A stretch of DNA of 18,546 bases from Hemicentrotus pulcherrimus (taxonomy: Eukaryota > Echinodermata > Echinoidea > Camarodonta > Strongylocentrotidae). The stretch covers positions 489,684 through 508,229 of the forward strand of contig BEXV01000028.1 of the NCBI GenBank assembly GCA_003118195.1. The letters are read 5' to 3'. This document shows, in pieces, positions 1-9,390 of this stretch. Every line of letters begins with the position of its first letter. The stretch's first letter is position 1. The translations under genes and the position numbers were made by a program. The notes under the pieces are model-generated. The model was not told where the DNA came from. It searched no databases and saw nothing but the letters and a program-made list of their open reading frames with translations.

Positions 1-818
1 AGTGGTAAGAACCAAACATGTACAAACGCCTTTAACTAGAATGGATTAGGTTTTCATCTCAATTACCTCTCCCTAACCAAACGGTTCGTATCGCGTTTCT
101 TAATACGCAGATGTTAAAACCAGTGACTAACAGCAAATTAAACTGACACTTTGCTGCCCATACGATGTAAGATATCTCGGATTTCTATGACACGTGGCTT
201 AGGATCTAACATATTCATAGCAAAGGCACGGCACCCAAGGGGCATAAAACCTGTCTGTATAAACACGGTCCAAATAAAGACGATGAATGACGACAGATTC
301 GTGTGTGAATTGGGTCGGATTGCCCATCTATTGCCAGTGATACCACAAATCTTGGCTCTGATGAGGATGGTGAATGAGTACGATCGGTATCAATGAGTAG
401 GGAGGGGTCTCCTGCGTTAAAACCTAACGAGCTGTTTCCCCCTCTCGCTAACTGCTGCCTTACATGGAGGTTATTCGTGGTGACGCCATCTTAGAGGCTG
501 CAACAGATTTCTTAAAGACCCGCACTCACAACCAATCTCCGTCGATCATCAAACGTGTTGTAGAGCACCCCCTCTTGCCGCTATTAAAACACAAAAAACG
601 ATTCATCATGAAAAAGGGTCTCTGATGGGTGTAATAGTAATAGCCTTGTACTTTTCAATACGAATTGCCCATCTCACCCTCTTCATGATAAAAAAAGTAC
701 TTCTTGTAGCCTGTATTGTGAGTCACTGTCACAAATCCTGTATTGGTTAAACATGAATTCATGTGATACATGAAGTCGTGTGATTTCGACAAATTGATAT
801 TGCAGACTTTTAAATTCA
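1..818. other. Noncoding stretch, nothing recognised
   Basis: I see no gene, RNA or named repeat here. An 81-codon open frame at 151-396 (+) has no motif and no splice context that I can support. The stretch should lie upstream of, or in an intron of, the exon at 1281-1445. I could not find a signal-peptide exon in it. Confidence 0.4.
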
Positions 819-1090
819 TCGTATCTAGAGATGATTAGTTTAAACGTGTTTAACTCAACAGTTTTAAACAGCTTTAAAGAAAATTTTCCCTGTGTGAACA
901 TTGTTTATACGATGTTCGGATAGATACGAAGTCGCTATTCATATACCCTCAAAGCAGGCTGCAGATACGAAGTTCGTATCTAGAGAGATTGACATTTTGT
1001 GTTTAAACGTGTTTAAACTGGATGGAGCGCGCGCTCTGTTTGATATGACCTTACCGAGCTGATTAATTTAAAGCCCTTTAAACTAATCAT
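819..1090. repeat. Local cluster of short direct and inverted repeats
   Basis: The octamers TTTAAACG and GTTTAAAC recur. GTTTAAACGTGTTTAA occurs at 838-853 and again at 1001-1016. CGTATCTAGAGA occurs near 820 and near 975, so the two stretches form an approximate ~45 bp direct repeat. ATGATTAGTTTAAA at 831-844 is the exact inverse of 1077-1090, giving 14-bp inverted ends about 230 bp apart. A perfect hairpin lies inside at 964-980 (GATACGAA, G, TTCGTATC). This could be a decayed foldback element, but no target duplication is clear. Confidence 0.4.
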
Positions 1091-1228
1091 GTTTATAGAA
1101 TTTTAGCTGTGTGTGAAAATGCTGCTAGGTCGGTTTATCATACAAAGGGCATAACTATGCCGTATGTTATTATACGCTTTACGAATCCATCTTTATCGTT
1201 GTGATTATCATTATTTTTTTGGACAACA

Positions 1229-1280
1229 TTTCCTCATCTTTTCTCTTATCTTTTCTCTTTTTGACATCACAGAAGCGCAG
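1229..1280 (+). other. Branch/polypyrimidine tract and 3' splice site
   Basis: From 1229 to 1262 the + strand is almost pure pyrimidine (repeated TTTTCTCTT-like runs). ACATCACAG follows, ending at 1272, and a second AG lies at 1279-1280. This is a strong metazoan 3' splice site placed directly before the cysteine-rich exon frame. Which AG is used decides the entry phase of the exon. Confidence 0.65.
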
Positions 1281-1445
1281 TGCACTCATCGCCTCGCTAC
1301 GGCGGTGCTTTCTTCTCGAGACCGCGAACAAATGCCATTTCAGCCATGCGGCCATCGGGGGGACGAAACAGCATCTGCCGGTATGGAGCCTTCAAGAGGG
1401 ATTGCTGCTACGGATGGAAGAGGAACGAACGTGGAATGTGCCAAC
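1281..1445 (+). CDS. Internal exon of a nephronectin/EGFL6-like secreted EGF-family protein
   Basis: The frame with codons starting at 1283 is open from 1265 to the donor at 1446. Codons 1376-1435 read CRYGAFKRDCCYGWKRNERG, followed by MCQ and one base C before the intron. The spacing CRYG-x4-DCC-x-GW-x6-G-x-C-Q is the one I know from the N-terminal cysteine-rich module of nephronectin and EGFL6, where Pro and a Cys-rich EGF repeat follow. Those proteins are secreted matrix ligands in adhesion and basement-membrane biology. The trailing C (phase 1, compatible with a Pro codon) fits, because EGF-module exons are usually phase 1. The first ~30 residues are low in cysteine and unrecognised. The exon is visibly GC-richer than its flanks. 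The acceptor could be AG at 1271-1272 (exon from 1273, entry phase 2) or AG at 1279-1280 (exon from 1281, entry phase 1, giving a symmetric 1-1 exon). I prefer 1281. No signal peptide or following EGF exon was found here. A pseudogene or another EGF/EMI-type protein remains possible. Confidence 0.7.
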
Positions 1446-1451
1446 GTAAGT
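1446..1451 (+). other. 5' splice site GTAAGT
   Basis: The hexamer GTAAGT is a perfect metazoan donor core. It follows CAAC and cuts the reading frame after the first base of a codon (phase 1), exactly where the conserved cysteine motif would continue with Pro in nephronectin-like proteins. Confidence 0.65.
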
Positions 1452-2774
1452 AGAATGCAATTTGAGAAACCAGGGCCCCGTCGGAAAAAGACTTGCGATT
1501 GATCGGAATTAATCGCCGTTTAACTTGAGATATGTATATAAAATCGCAACTCTGTACACAGGAGATTGCAAGGAGGTAGTATGTACGTTGGACTAGATCA
1601 TACTTATGATCGGATCCCTTTAAGAAAGGGCCATTGGGGTTCCTATGAAATGCCAGGTTGTGGTTTCGATTCCCTGAACCAGTACTTGCCCATACGTCTT
1701 TATTTAACCCTTAGGGACTTTAATTAGATGAGAACTGTTACAAATAGGCAATTAACATCATTTGGGCTTAATATGTTCTGGAACGTACAGTAGCAAATCT
1801 ATGTGCGCATAGCGAAATGTCATTAATGAAATGACTATCCATCTAGCAAGGCGTTCCCGCCAACTTCTAAAGAGTCTATGCCTCTATGGCAAACTGAAAC
1901 ATCACAAAGACAACCATGAAAGTCATGGAATCAGATGTTCCCTTTCAACATTCGCCATGTGTTTTCGATCAAGGAAGACACAGTATCTGGAACTTCCGGA
2001 GTGGGAGGCACTCCAGATATACTTCTGCATGTACTCGACTCAAGGTGTGCACGAACAGCCTTGGTGAATCGTGATTGTCGAAGAGACCTTTTTTAAGTGA
2101 GGATTTCACAGCTTCCTCCCATGGGTTTCCACTGCTCTGGTACTACTCTGAGTAATGGGTAGTCGTGCGAATAAAACAATACAAAATACAATGTTACGTT
2201 GAAGTATAAAAAATATTATAACTTCTCTAATTACATGCATATGATGACACTTCGACCCCTTTTCTTCGTTACAAATAACGCCCATTAGTTGGTTTCGATT
2301 CCTGTAGAAAACTACGACTTATGCTCTAGTAATCTTTGGACCTACCCAAAAGGCAGAAAGATGGACATAATTTGCTTACAGCTTTTCAGAGGTTTCAACC
2401 TTCTCAAGGATCTTGTGTATACACATCTTGGTCGAATTTTGATACTATAACAACTTGAAAGACATAATGGTATGTATAGACCAGTTCCTCTTTAGTATAT
2501 CCCTGTATTTGTACTGATTGCTCTTGGCCTATTAACTAGACTCCTAGTATATAATGAGAATGAAGCACAACACCCCCTATACTAAATGGAAAGTTACTTC
2601 ATTAATGACATCTCGCTATACGCACATATATTTGCTACGTCCCATAACATAAGCCCTATGATGCAAGCCCTCTACAGTAACCCTCGTGGCTCTTCTTATC
2701 TGAAACAAGCAATCATAATTTTAAAAATGCCGTTAAATTGCAAACTGTGTGAAAACGAGACCTAAGTTACACTT
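1452..2774. other. Noncoding stretch, probably intron
   Basis: This lies immediately 3' of the phase-1 donor. No EGF-type cysteine spacing was found in the + frames. A 78-codon open frame at 1831-2067 has no recognisable domain. Two copies of GGTTTCGATTCC (about 1662 and 2290) resemble a box B with one extra T but lack a tRNA fold. A small CCCTTT-AAG-AAAGGG hairpin sits at 1616-1630. Confidence 0.4.
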
Positions 2775-3243
2775 TCACGAAAAAAGGTCGATCTCCTGTT
2801 GTACGTATTTTTCCAAGCACTGTATGGTCACAAAGGGAACCTGTCTCCCAGTCTTGTAAATAAAATCAGCTTTCTGAATATTTTGGCGATTTTTTTCCTT
2901 TTCTCCCTCCCACCTGCTGTGGAATGGGAAGACCACTGAATGTATCTCATCGGCCGGTGCGTCTGATTTGATTTGGACAAATTTTCGATGTCGAGACTTG
3001 GCCATTTTTCGTGCCAAGTTCGCCACGTGGCACAGTGAACCAGACAAGATTGAACGCGTGTGCGACATGACTGAGGTATGCTGCCGTCTGAGGAATGGCG
3101 GCGGGATGGAGAAGAAAAAAGGCGACGCACTTTTGACTGTTCGCCTTTTTCCTGGTATTTCTTATCTTCCAAACTGTCGCAATAAATCCAGACGAAGATG
3201 AAATCACTATGGAATGGTAAACATGTAGTTTTTGTTTAGTCAT
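2775..3243. other. Slightly GC-richer stretch with overlapping open frames, identity unknown
   Basis: Open frames of 77-114 codons overlap here on both strands (minus 2775-3068, 2828-3172, 2947-3243; plus 2968-3201). None shows a domain, signal peptide or credible splice sites that I recognise. Several frames open at once argues for base composition rather than coding selection. A regulatory element or an unrecognised exon cannot be excluded. Confidence 0.2.
3116..3150. repeat. Perfect 10-bp inverted repeat (hairpin)
   Basis: AAAAAGGCGA at 3116-3125 is the exact inverse of TCGCCTTTTT at 3141-3150, with a 15-base loop. Its shape recalls a bacterial terminator, but in a eukaryotic setting it is more likely a mobile-element relic or chance. 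Confidence 0.5.
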
Positions 3244-3516
3244 CCTGAGATATCAAATTGCAGACGATGAATTTGGAAGAGCGTCTCGTACAACTCAAAT
3301 GGCTCACAGCTTGAAGATATGGTTAAAGCCGTTGTGTCTTGGTCTATCATATTCGTTAGAAAGGATAACATGTTCCCCTCCATATTTCAGTTCTTCTTTT
3401 TATTGCACGCGTGTCGCGTAAATGCTAACTCTAAATTATTGTTTTTAAATATATTGCATATTTAATTTGCGTGTGCATGATTGTTTATAATGTGTGCCAC
3501 ATGGACTTGTCGGATT

Positions 3517-3563
3517 GGGGCGGGCAGGAAGGAGGTTGGAGTGGGGGTGGGGGGGGGGGGGGA
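3517..3563 (+). repeat. G-rich tract with 14-base poly-G
   Basis: The + strand carries GGGG, GGG, GGGGG and then an unbroken run of 14 G at 3549-3562. The spacing allows G-quadruplex formation in principle. The run is also a likely site of sequencing-length error. Confidence 0.75.
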
Positions 3564-5015
3564 GTTATCCTGCAAGTTATGTTCATACGACCCATTTGTG
3601 TCAGGGCAGTGAATAATTTCAGCACTTAACAGGTTGGAGAGATGGTTATAACGGAGAGAGGAATGCAGTTATCGGATATAAAAATTTAGGGACTCTGTCC
3701 ATTCCGTCGTAAACAATATTACTACTGGGTCTCATGGATTAATGATTCCTCGTTGTGCATGAAGTATGTATTCGAGTACTTTTTAATAAGAGTTAAACAA
3801 AATAAAAAATTAACAAACCAAATCCAACGTTTACCTAAGAAGGGGCCGCCTTTAAAATGGACTGCGAGTGAAACTGCCATTATGCTGAATGTATGATTGT
3901 ACATAAAATAGGGGTATTCAAAGATCAACGGCAGATGAGTCTTTCGCCTATTTGACTCTCGACGAATGCAGTTTCGATTAATTTTCATAATTTTTTCATA
4001 AATGTTATCAACACCTCGGGAGAGGACAGAAGATTTAATGAAAAGTCGTTTCCTTTGCGTATAATTCCTTAATCTATAATTCATATTCATATACCAAACC
4101 ATTAATGAGCCGATCGTGTCTACGTTTATTTGTCGTCTCAGGTGGAAGTGGCAATTGCTCTATGAATTAATCATCCGTAATCGTGAATAAATCATTTTAA
4201 AACCGCGTGGTGTACGTCAGCCTTGAATCGACATACCTGGTCACAAATAATAGCTGCCCACCAGGTGCCAATCACTAATTAGAATTTGGACCGCTCTTTT
4301 CTTCCTCATATTTGTCACTTTTCATTTACCTGTCTATAACATGTAGCACGCAGTACAAGTTTGTAACGAGCCGGTTTACCATGATATCATTGTCGAAGAT
4401 AATGTACGACTCAATACCCTATAGATTGTTGATGAACGTTACTTTTGAAATTGTATTAGTTGTTACCATCTTATTCGAGTATAATGACCATTTCAAATCA
4501 AGAGTCACGTAGCTGTGAAGACATGGGGCCAAATAAGCGTGAAAAGTGACGCAAAGTTTCGGAGAGATTACCAAAATTATCCAATACCTAAGTTTTGCAT
4601 TCGCAGAGTCGATATGCCTTCTCAGTAACCTAAATCGACTTAAAATGATGGATAGGGGAAGAGACAAGTGGAAATATTTTCTCTATATCACCCTTCCGGT
4701 GTATCTTCATTTTGCAAATTTTGAGCACATTACCTTCCCTTTTCAAGCAGACGATCAGAAGTCAATGAACGATCGAGTGTATACCGCCAAGGGTATCGAT
4801 AGCAATTTCGTAGTTCTTATTAAAGTACCCCTTCTAGATGTCAAATATTTTTATTTGCGTGTTTTATCACGTTTCATCTGTATTTGTTTCCCGCACAATT
4901 TACACAATATTCCACCCAGCTAAAGGCATAATATGAAGGGTATATTCGGCGGAATATGTTTCTTTTCTCTAATGAACCGTGTAGACTATAGGTTAATCAC
5001 AAACTATTGAACCTG

Positions 5016-5018
<3 letters not shown>
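3564..5018. other. AT-rich noncoding stretch
   Basis: The longest open frames are 126 codons at 3722-4102 on the minus strand and 125 codons at 4546-4923 on the plus strand. The second begins at GTG, not ATG. Neither shows a family motif, and both are rich in Phe, Ile, Asn and Lys as expected for random AT-rich DNA. I call no gene here. Confidence 0.4.
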
Positions 5019-5066
<48 letters not shown>

Positions 5067-5073
5067 GAGAGAG
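5019..5073 (+). repeat. (GA)n microsatellite
   Basis: About 27 GA units are interrupted once by a C near 5054. Confidence 0.95.
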
Positions 5074-5254
5074 TAATCATTGATAACCTACCACTATAAT
5101 GGTACTGTGACTTCTGCTTCGGCAACAATTGATCTGGGCTTTTTTAAAAGATATAACACAATATTAGGGGTGTATTTTGAGCTTTAGGTTAGGTTTATTA
5201 GGGGTAGGTAGTTGATAATATTCTAAAGTTGAATACTTCGTTAGTATAGATGTA

Positions 5255-5400
5255 TCGACTGCTACAACAGGACTGGCTGTTTTTATACGCTCACGTGAAA
5301 ATTTGCATCCGCTGATATCACCCCGAGGTGCGGCTGGGTTGCAAACTTCACCGAGAGCCAGTATAGAAAAAGCCAGTCCTCGAGTATTTACAGCAGTCGA
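5255..5400. mobile_element. Foldback MITE with TA target duplication
   Basis: The 146-bp element begins TCGACTGCT and ends AGCAGTCGA, perfect 9-bp termini. It is flanked on both sides by TA (5253-5254 and 5401-5402). The inverted similarity continues inward: AGGACTGGCT at 5269-5278 matches AGCCAGTCCT at 5371-5380, and TATAC, GTGAA and TTTGCA blocks keep the same order. A short palindrome, CACC-CCGA-GGTG, sits at the centre (5319-5330). The whole element is therefore one imperfect palindrome with no room for a transposase. A TA duplication points to the Tc1/mariner superfamily as the source of the transposase; this is inference from the target site. An open frame that starts inside it at 5303 is incidental. 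Confidence 0.8.
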
Positions 5401-5402
5401 TA

Positions 5403-5890
5403 TCCCTTTTATATGCCGAATTCAAACCAAAATCTACCAAGAATTCTTATCTTATCCTTTTATCGAGTATAGTTTGGCTAAAACATCACATAAATCTGAA
5501 ATCTGTTCCCAGGCTGTGTGTCCGTGCGTGTATATTATGGTGTAGTAGTGTGTGGGTGAGTACGGATCATGTATAGTGAACAGTCAAGGCAGTAGGGATC
5601 CTTGGCTCCCTTTAATTTCAAGGGAAATTTGCTGATAGGTGTAAACTAAAATTTAGATTTAGTGTCAGTGTCCAATAAGAGAGATTGATTGGTGAAAAAG
5701 TTGATGACATTTCAGATGCGACGTTTCCTTCGGTGATTGATAAACACGGTTGTTATCTTAATTAGGAAGGATGTCGATTTGGGAATGTTGAATAAAGGGT
5801 TAGAATACTGGTGATGAAAATGTGTTTCGGGAGTAAGCTATTTTTAAAAGCTATTCTCAATTTGTTATCTATCCCTGTATTGACCATATA
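5403..5890. other. Noncoding stretch
   Basis: No gene was recognised. A GTGAGT donor-like hexamer occurs at about 5556 and an AG after a short pyrimidine tract near 5510, but the sequence between them is GT-rich and encodes nothing recognisable. A small hairpin CCCTT...AAGGG lies around 5609-5625. Confidence 0.4.
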
Positions 5891-5989
5891 GTAATTATGC
5901 CAGTAGATCTTGTACGTAATTATGCCAGTAGATCTTGTACGTAATTATGCCAGTAGGTCGTGTACGTAATTTGCCAGTAGATCTTGCAC
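5891..5989 (+). repeat. 25-bp minisatellite, four units
   Basis: Units at 5891-5915, 5916-5940, 5941-5965 and 5966-5989 share the pattern GTAATTATGCCAGTAG followed by ATCTTGTAC. The first two are identical, the third has two changes, and the fourth lacks one base and carries a change near its end. The gradient suggests recent duplication of the left units. Confidence 0.95.
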
Positions 5990-8204
5990 CAGTAAGGACA
6001 TTTTTTTCCATTCCAGTCTAATTTCTCACAACAATAACGACAACAAATACACACAAAAAAGGTTGATAAATGAAGTAAAATAAGAAAGAGAAAATATACT
6101 TGCAGTTGATTGATTAATTTGGTATCGTGTTGTGGTCAATTTTTAGGATCATGAAGTATATGTATTTAGTATATATTCGGATCGGAAGATTCGTAATAGA
6201 TCAGAATAAGCAGGGTGGGGTTAGATAACGTACACTCTAATCGGAATACGGAACATTGCAGAATATACATGTACATTGTAGTCCTGCTGGTAAAAATACT
6301 AGATGAAAAAAAAAATGGAGGAAAACAACAAATTTTTGTCAGGAGTTATTCCCCTGCTGACCAGTGGAGTTTAATTTCAACCGGGAAATAATGCATTCCC
6401 TCCTGTCTATTTACATGCATTTGTAATTTTCTAAATTATCCATAGAGCAAACTATTTATCATTGCTATAACATGATTAAAAATGCGGAAGAAATTGCCCA
6501 TCTTCTTTTGGTCCCAAAAGGGCATCCAAGAATTGGAGCTTTATGTACTTAGTCCGTTATTTCATGTACTACAATATACAATACTAAGTTTTGCAGTTTG
6601 AATATTCCTGTGTGACAACATAATTGTGAATAATAACACATATACCTTTTTATATCCAATATGAAAACAAAACGCAGGTGTATACCCATACAAAATTGAG
6701 AACTCATAAAGGTCTTACCGCTCCTAGGCTTTAACAGGAAATATTTAATCAGTGTTTCGGGTCCAGGAATAGATTCCTTTTCCCGGGACGGCGGAAGTTT
6801 CTGGATTAGATCTCTTCGATGAACTCATGGGTTTGATAACTTTCGCGCTTGTTTAGACCTTCAAAGCTACCATATCTTTGGGATCAGACGTTTATGACTT
6901 TTGACACGACAGGAAAAAATTGTAACAAGGCCTTCCCCGGTATCTACCGCCTTTGATGAAATCAACATTTATGGATTTGAACTCAATATTTTTTATGACA
7001 TTAAGAAGAGAATCAAAAGAAGGTCACGAACTTAAGGTTTGTGAAATAGCTTTCAACCATACAACGACCAAATGAGAGTGCAATTTCGTTGCGATAAATG
7101 ATTTTATTCAGACTCAAAGAGAAATCGAACTTCCCAAACAAAGTACTTCGTTGAAAACAACCCCCAGAAGGAACGCTTGGAAAAGACAAACAAACAAGCA
7201 AAATAGGGAACTGAAAATTACGAATTTTGGCCATCAAAAATTTTAGTATTGTGAAAAATTATTTCATATCGCAATCAGATATGTTTTCATCGGCATTGCT
7301 ACAAAACTCCATGATTTGGTATAAACATTTCCACCAAAACAAATCAATAATGCCTAACAGTTTGCGGCAATCATCCTCAGTATTTCCCGAGTTGACTGTT
7401 CACCGTATGAAATAGGAGTAGCCGGCGTGTACATGTGTGCATCGTGGGGGGCTAATTACGTCACAATCGGATAAGAAGCACAACCACAATGATTGCCCAT
7501 GGGGGTAAGCACTGCCACGCCCTTTTCACCCCAGCAACCGTGCATTCGACCAGCTGGATGATTGAGGCGCCAAACCCGACGCCGTCAAGCAAGAATTTTG
7601 TATCGGAATTTTACTGAATTTCACCCAAGAATAGGGGTTCGTGCTCATAGACTTGACATATCAATCATTAGCGTGGTGACGGCCAGGGGTCTAGATGATG
7701 AAAGAAACATGAGAAAAGCATAGGTATTAAAATATGTATTTGACAGAATAGGCGTCATTGCAGAATAAAAAACACGAACACGAACAAGTTTCAAATTTCT
7801 TTTTTTCTCATTTCATATGGGTAAATCGGAAATTGAATAATATTGTTCAATACATAGAATATTCAATACTGCTTATGGAAAAGGAAGATAAATTCAATTT
7901 GAGAGGGGACCATAAAACTTACTGGACGAACAAAATATATGAAGGCGTCTCTTTTTTTCAAGACCGACTTCTTTACCCATATTCACTCTCATAAATAAAA
8001 GACTATTTTTGAAACGCATATAAACATACATATTATAAAAACGACAGTTTTATTCCCTTTCCGAATTGGAGACAAAGGAATGTAGTTAGAAGACAATCAC
8101 ACTGTACATTGGGGAAAATGTTTAATGGCCTACGACATGCACAGTACTTGTACGTTGCAAATTAGAGACGATATATTATTATCATATTATCATGATTTTA
8201 TGAC
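5990..8204. other. AT-rich noncoding stretch
   Basis: No gene was recognised over about 2.2 kb. Open frames of 62-78 codons (7013-7237 minus, 7227-7415 plus, 7758-7994 plus) show no motif. A nested palindrome occurs at 6505-6520 (CTTTTGG, TC, CCAAAAG). A GC-richer patch at 7430-7600 contains TTACGTCA (7456-7463, CRE-like) and a GTAAGC donor-like site at about 7506, without a readable exon. Confidence 0.4.
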
Positions 8205-8334
8205 AAATTTCCAGACTGTCATTTCCTCGTTAATAGTGGCTGGAAATTTACCAAACCAACTTCCTTTCTCAAGACATGGAGATATCTGAACGAAATAACC
8301 GTGGAAGGAAACGGTTAATTTGATTTACGAGGAA
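8205..8334. repeat. Cluster of three inverted repeats
   Basis: AAATTTCCAG at 8205-8214 pairs with CTGGAAATTT at 8240-8249 (10 bp perfect, 25-base loop). TAACCGT at 8296-8302 pairs with ACGGTTA at 8311-8317 (7 bp, 8-base loop). TTCCTCGT at about 8223-8230 pairs with ACGAGGAA at about 8327-8334, bracketing the second hairpin. No terminal duplication is evident. Confidence 0.5.
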
Positions 8335-8830
8335 GAGAGGCAATATATTTCTAAGTAATAGAAAAAAATGGGGATACATTTTGTTGGAAGGCAACACGTA
8401 CTTTGGTGCTTCGTGAGGCGCAATAAAGCGAGAGTGGGTGAACGGTGGTTCTTTACGCTTTGGTGGGAAAGAGCTTGTAGCATCTATTACTTAGACAAAG
8501 TTAACCTGCTTGAGGCCATGATAATTAATCTAAAGAAAAACGCATGAGTAAAATTGATGAAGTGATAGGTTTGTAAGACACAAGAGAAGCTTGAGTTTGC
8601 CAGTGGTGTGTGATAACGCCCTTTTTTCCTTTACGAGCGCCGAATCAATTAAACGCTCCGTTTGTTTCCAGTGACCTGGTAGAAGTGTAGAGACGTTTTG
8701 CAACTACAAGTTCACCACAAATTTGTTAACTAATCACGTCATGATCGAGTAAATAAAAGGGTTTCAGATACCCACGTGGACTCGATGACACAAGAAATAA
8801 ATAGAGAAAAACACCATGGATGGATGACAT
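8335..8830. other. Noncoding stretch, nothing recognised
   Basis: I see no gene, RNA or named repeat between the inverted-repeat cluster and the first duplicated segment. Confidence 0.4.
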
Positions 8831-8913
8831 TTCAGTCTCCAAAGTTTATTGGGCGTTGGTAGTAACCAATATAGTGATGAAGAAATTAACAAATAACATA
8901 GATGAGAGAGAAA

Positions 8914-8950
<37 letters not shown>

Positions 8951-8973
8951 AGGGCAAGAAAAAAAATGTGTTA
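8831..8973 (+). repeat. Direct repeat copy 1, abutting the N at 8974
   Basis: This 143-bp segment, starting TTCAGTCTCC and ending AATGTGTTA, recurs immediately after the single N as 8975-9119. It includes a (GA)15 run at 8917-8946. The copies differ only in the microsatellite: the second has a T at 9070, is 2 bases longer, and its G/A junction differs. An assembly duplication is the likely cause. Confidence 0.85.
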
Positions 8974-8974
8974 N
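8974..8974. other. Assembly gap or contig join (single N)
   Basis: A single undetermined base lies exactly between two adjacent copies of the same sequence. That is what results when two contigs with unmerged overlapping ends are joined with a placeholder. Confidence 0.85.
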
Positions 8975-9119
8975 TTCAGTCTCCAAAGTTTATTGGGCGT
9001 TGGTAGTAACCAATATAGTGATGAAGAAATTAACAAATAACATAGATGAGAGAGAAAATAGAGAGAGAGTGAGAGAGAGAGAGAGAGAGAGAGGGAGGGG
9101 CAAGAAAAAAAATGTGTTA
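8975..9119 (+). repeat. Direct repeat copy 2 of the 8831-8973 segment
   Basis: The flanking unique sequence is identical to copy 1 and only the GA tract differs, as expected from repeat-length error or from two haplotypes. Sequence 3' of 9119 continues into TATTGTTG, which is absent from copy 1 because copy 1 stops at the N. Confidence 0.85.
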
Positions 9120-9267
9120 TTATTGTTGTAATCTTAGGAGGTGGATAGGGAGAGAGAGAAAGAGAGAGAGAGAGAGAAAGAAAGAAGGGGAGGACCTATC
9201 ATACAGGGGATAAATTTAGGAGACAGAATGTCTGGGCGAAGAGTTATAAAAGAAGAAGATTCTGTGT

Positions 9268-9303
<36 letters not shown>

Positions 9304-9390
9304 AACTGCCAGCCAGACCCGAATAACAGAAAGAAAACAGATAGAGACAAAGAGGAAAAAAGGAGGGGAAGGTGTAAAGAAAAGAGAACG

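Larger units (their letters stand above)
8901..9390 (+). repeat. Purine-rich block with several GA microsatellites
   Basis: GA runs lie at 8917-8946, 9061-9092, 9150-9186 and 9269-9301, and the sequence between them is also mostly A and G on the + strand. Apparent Arg/Glu- or Leu/Ser-rich frames here are translation of the repeats. The first two runs are probably the same locus counted twice across the N. Confidence 0.85.

Noticed and set aside
1660..1676. Box-B-like GGTTTCGATTCC, also at about 2290
   Set aside because: It carries an extra T relative to the consensus, and I found no acceptor stem or A box at either site, so I do not call a tRNA or SINE.
3722..4102. 126-codon open frame on the minus strand
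   Set aside because: No recognisable domain or splice context. Its composition is that of random AT-rich DNA, and frames of this size are expected in 18 kb.
4546..4923. 125-codon open frame on the plus strand
   Set aside because: It begins at GTG rather than ATG, shows no motif, and overlaps another open frame on the opposite strand at its left end.
5160..5212. TTAGG-like strings resembling interstitial telomere repeat
   Set aside because: There are only two adjacent TTAGG units, with irregular flanks and no array.
5501..5561. Possible phase-1 exon between CCCAG and GGTGAGT
   Set aside because: It is GT-rich low-complexity sequence. The translated cysteines do not follow EGF spacing.
8820..9131. 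Open frame with a repeated Arg/Glu tract
   Set aside because: It runs across the N at 8974 and translates the same duplicated segment twice. It is an assembly and microsatellite artefact.
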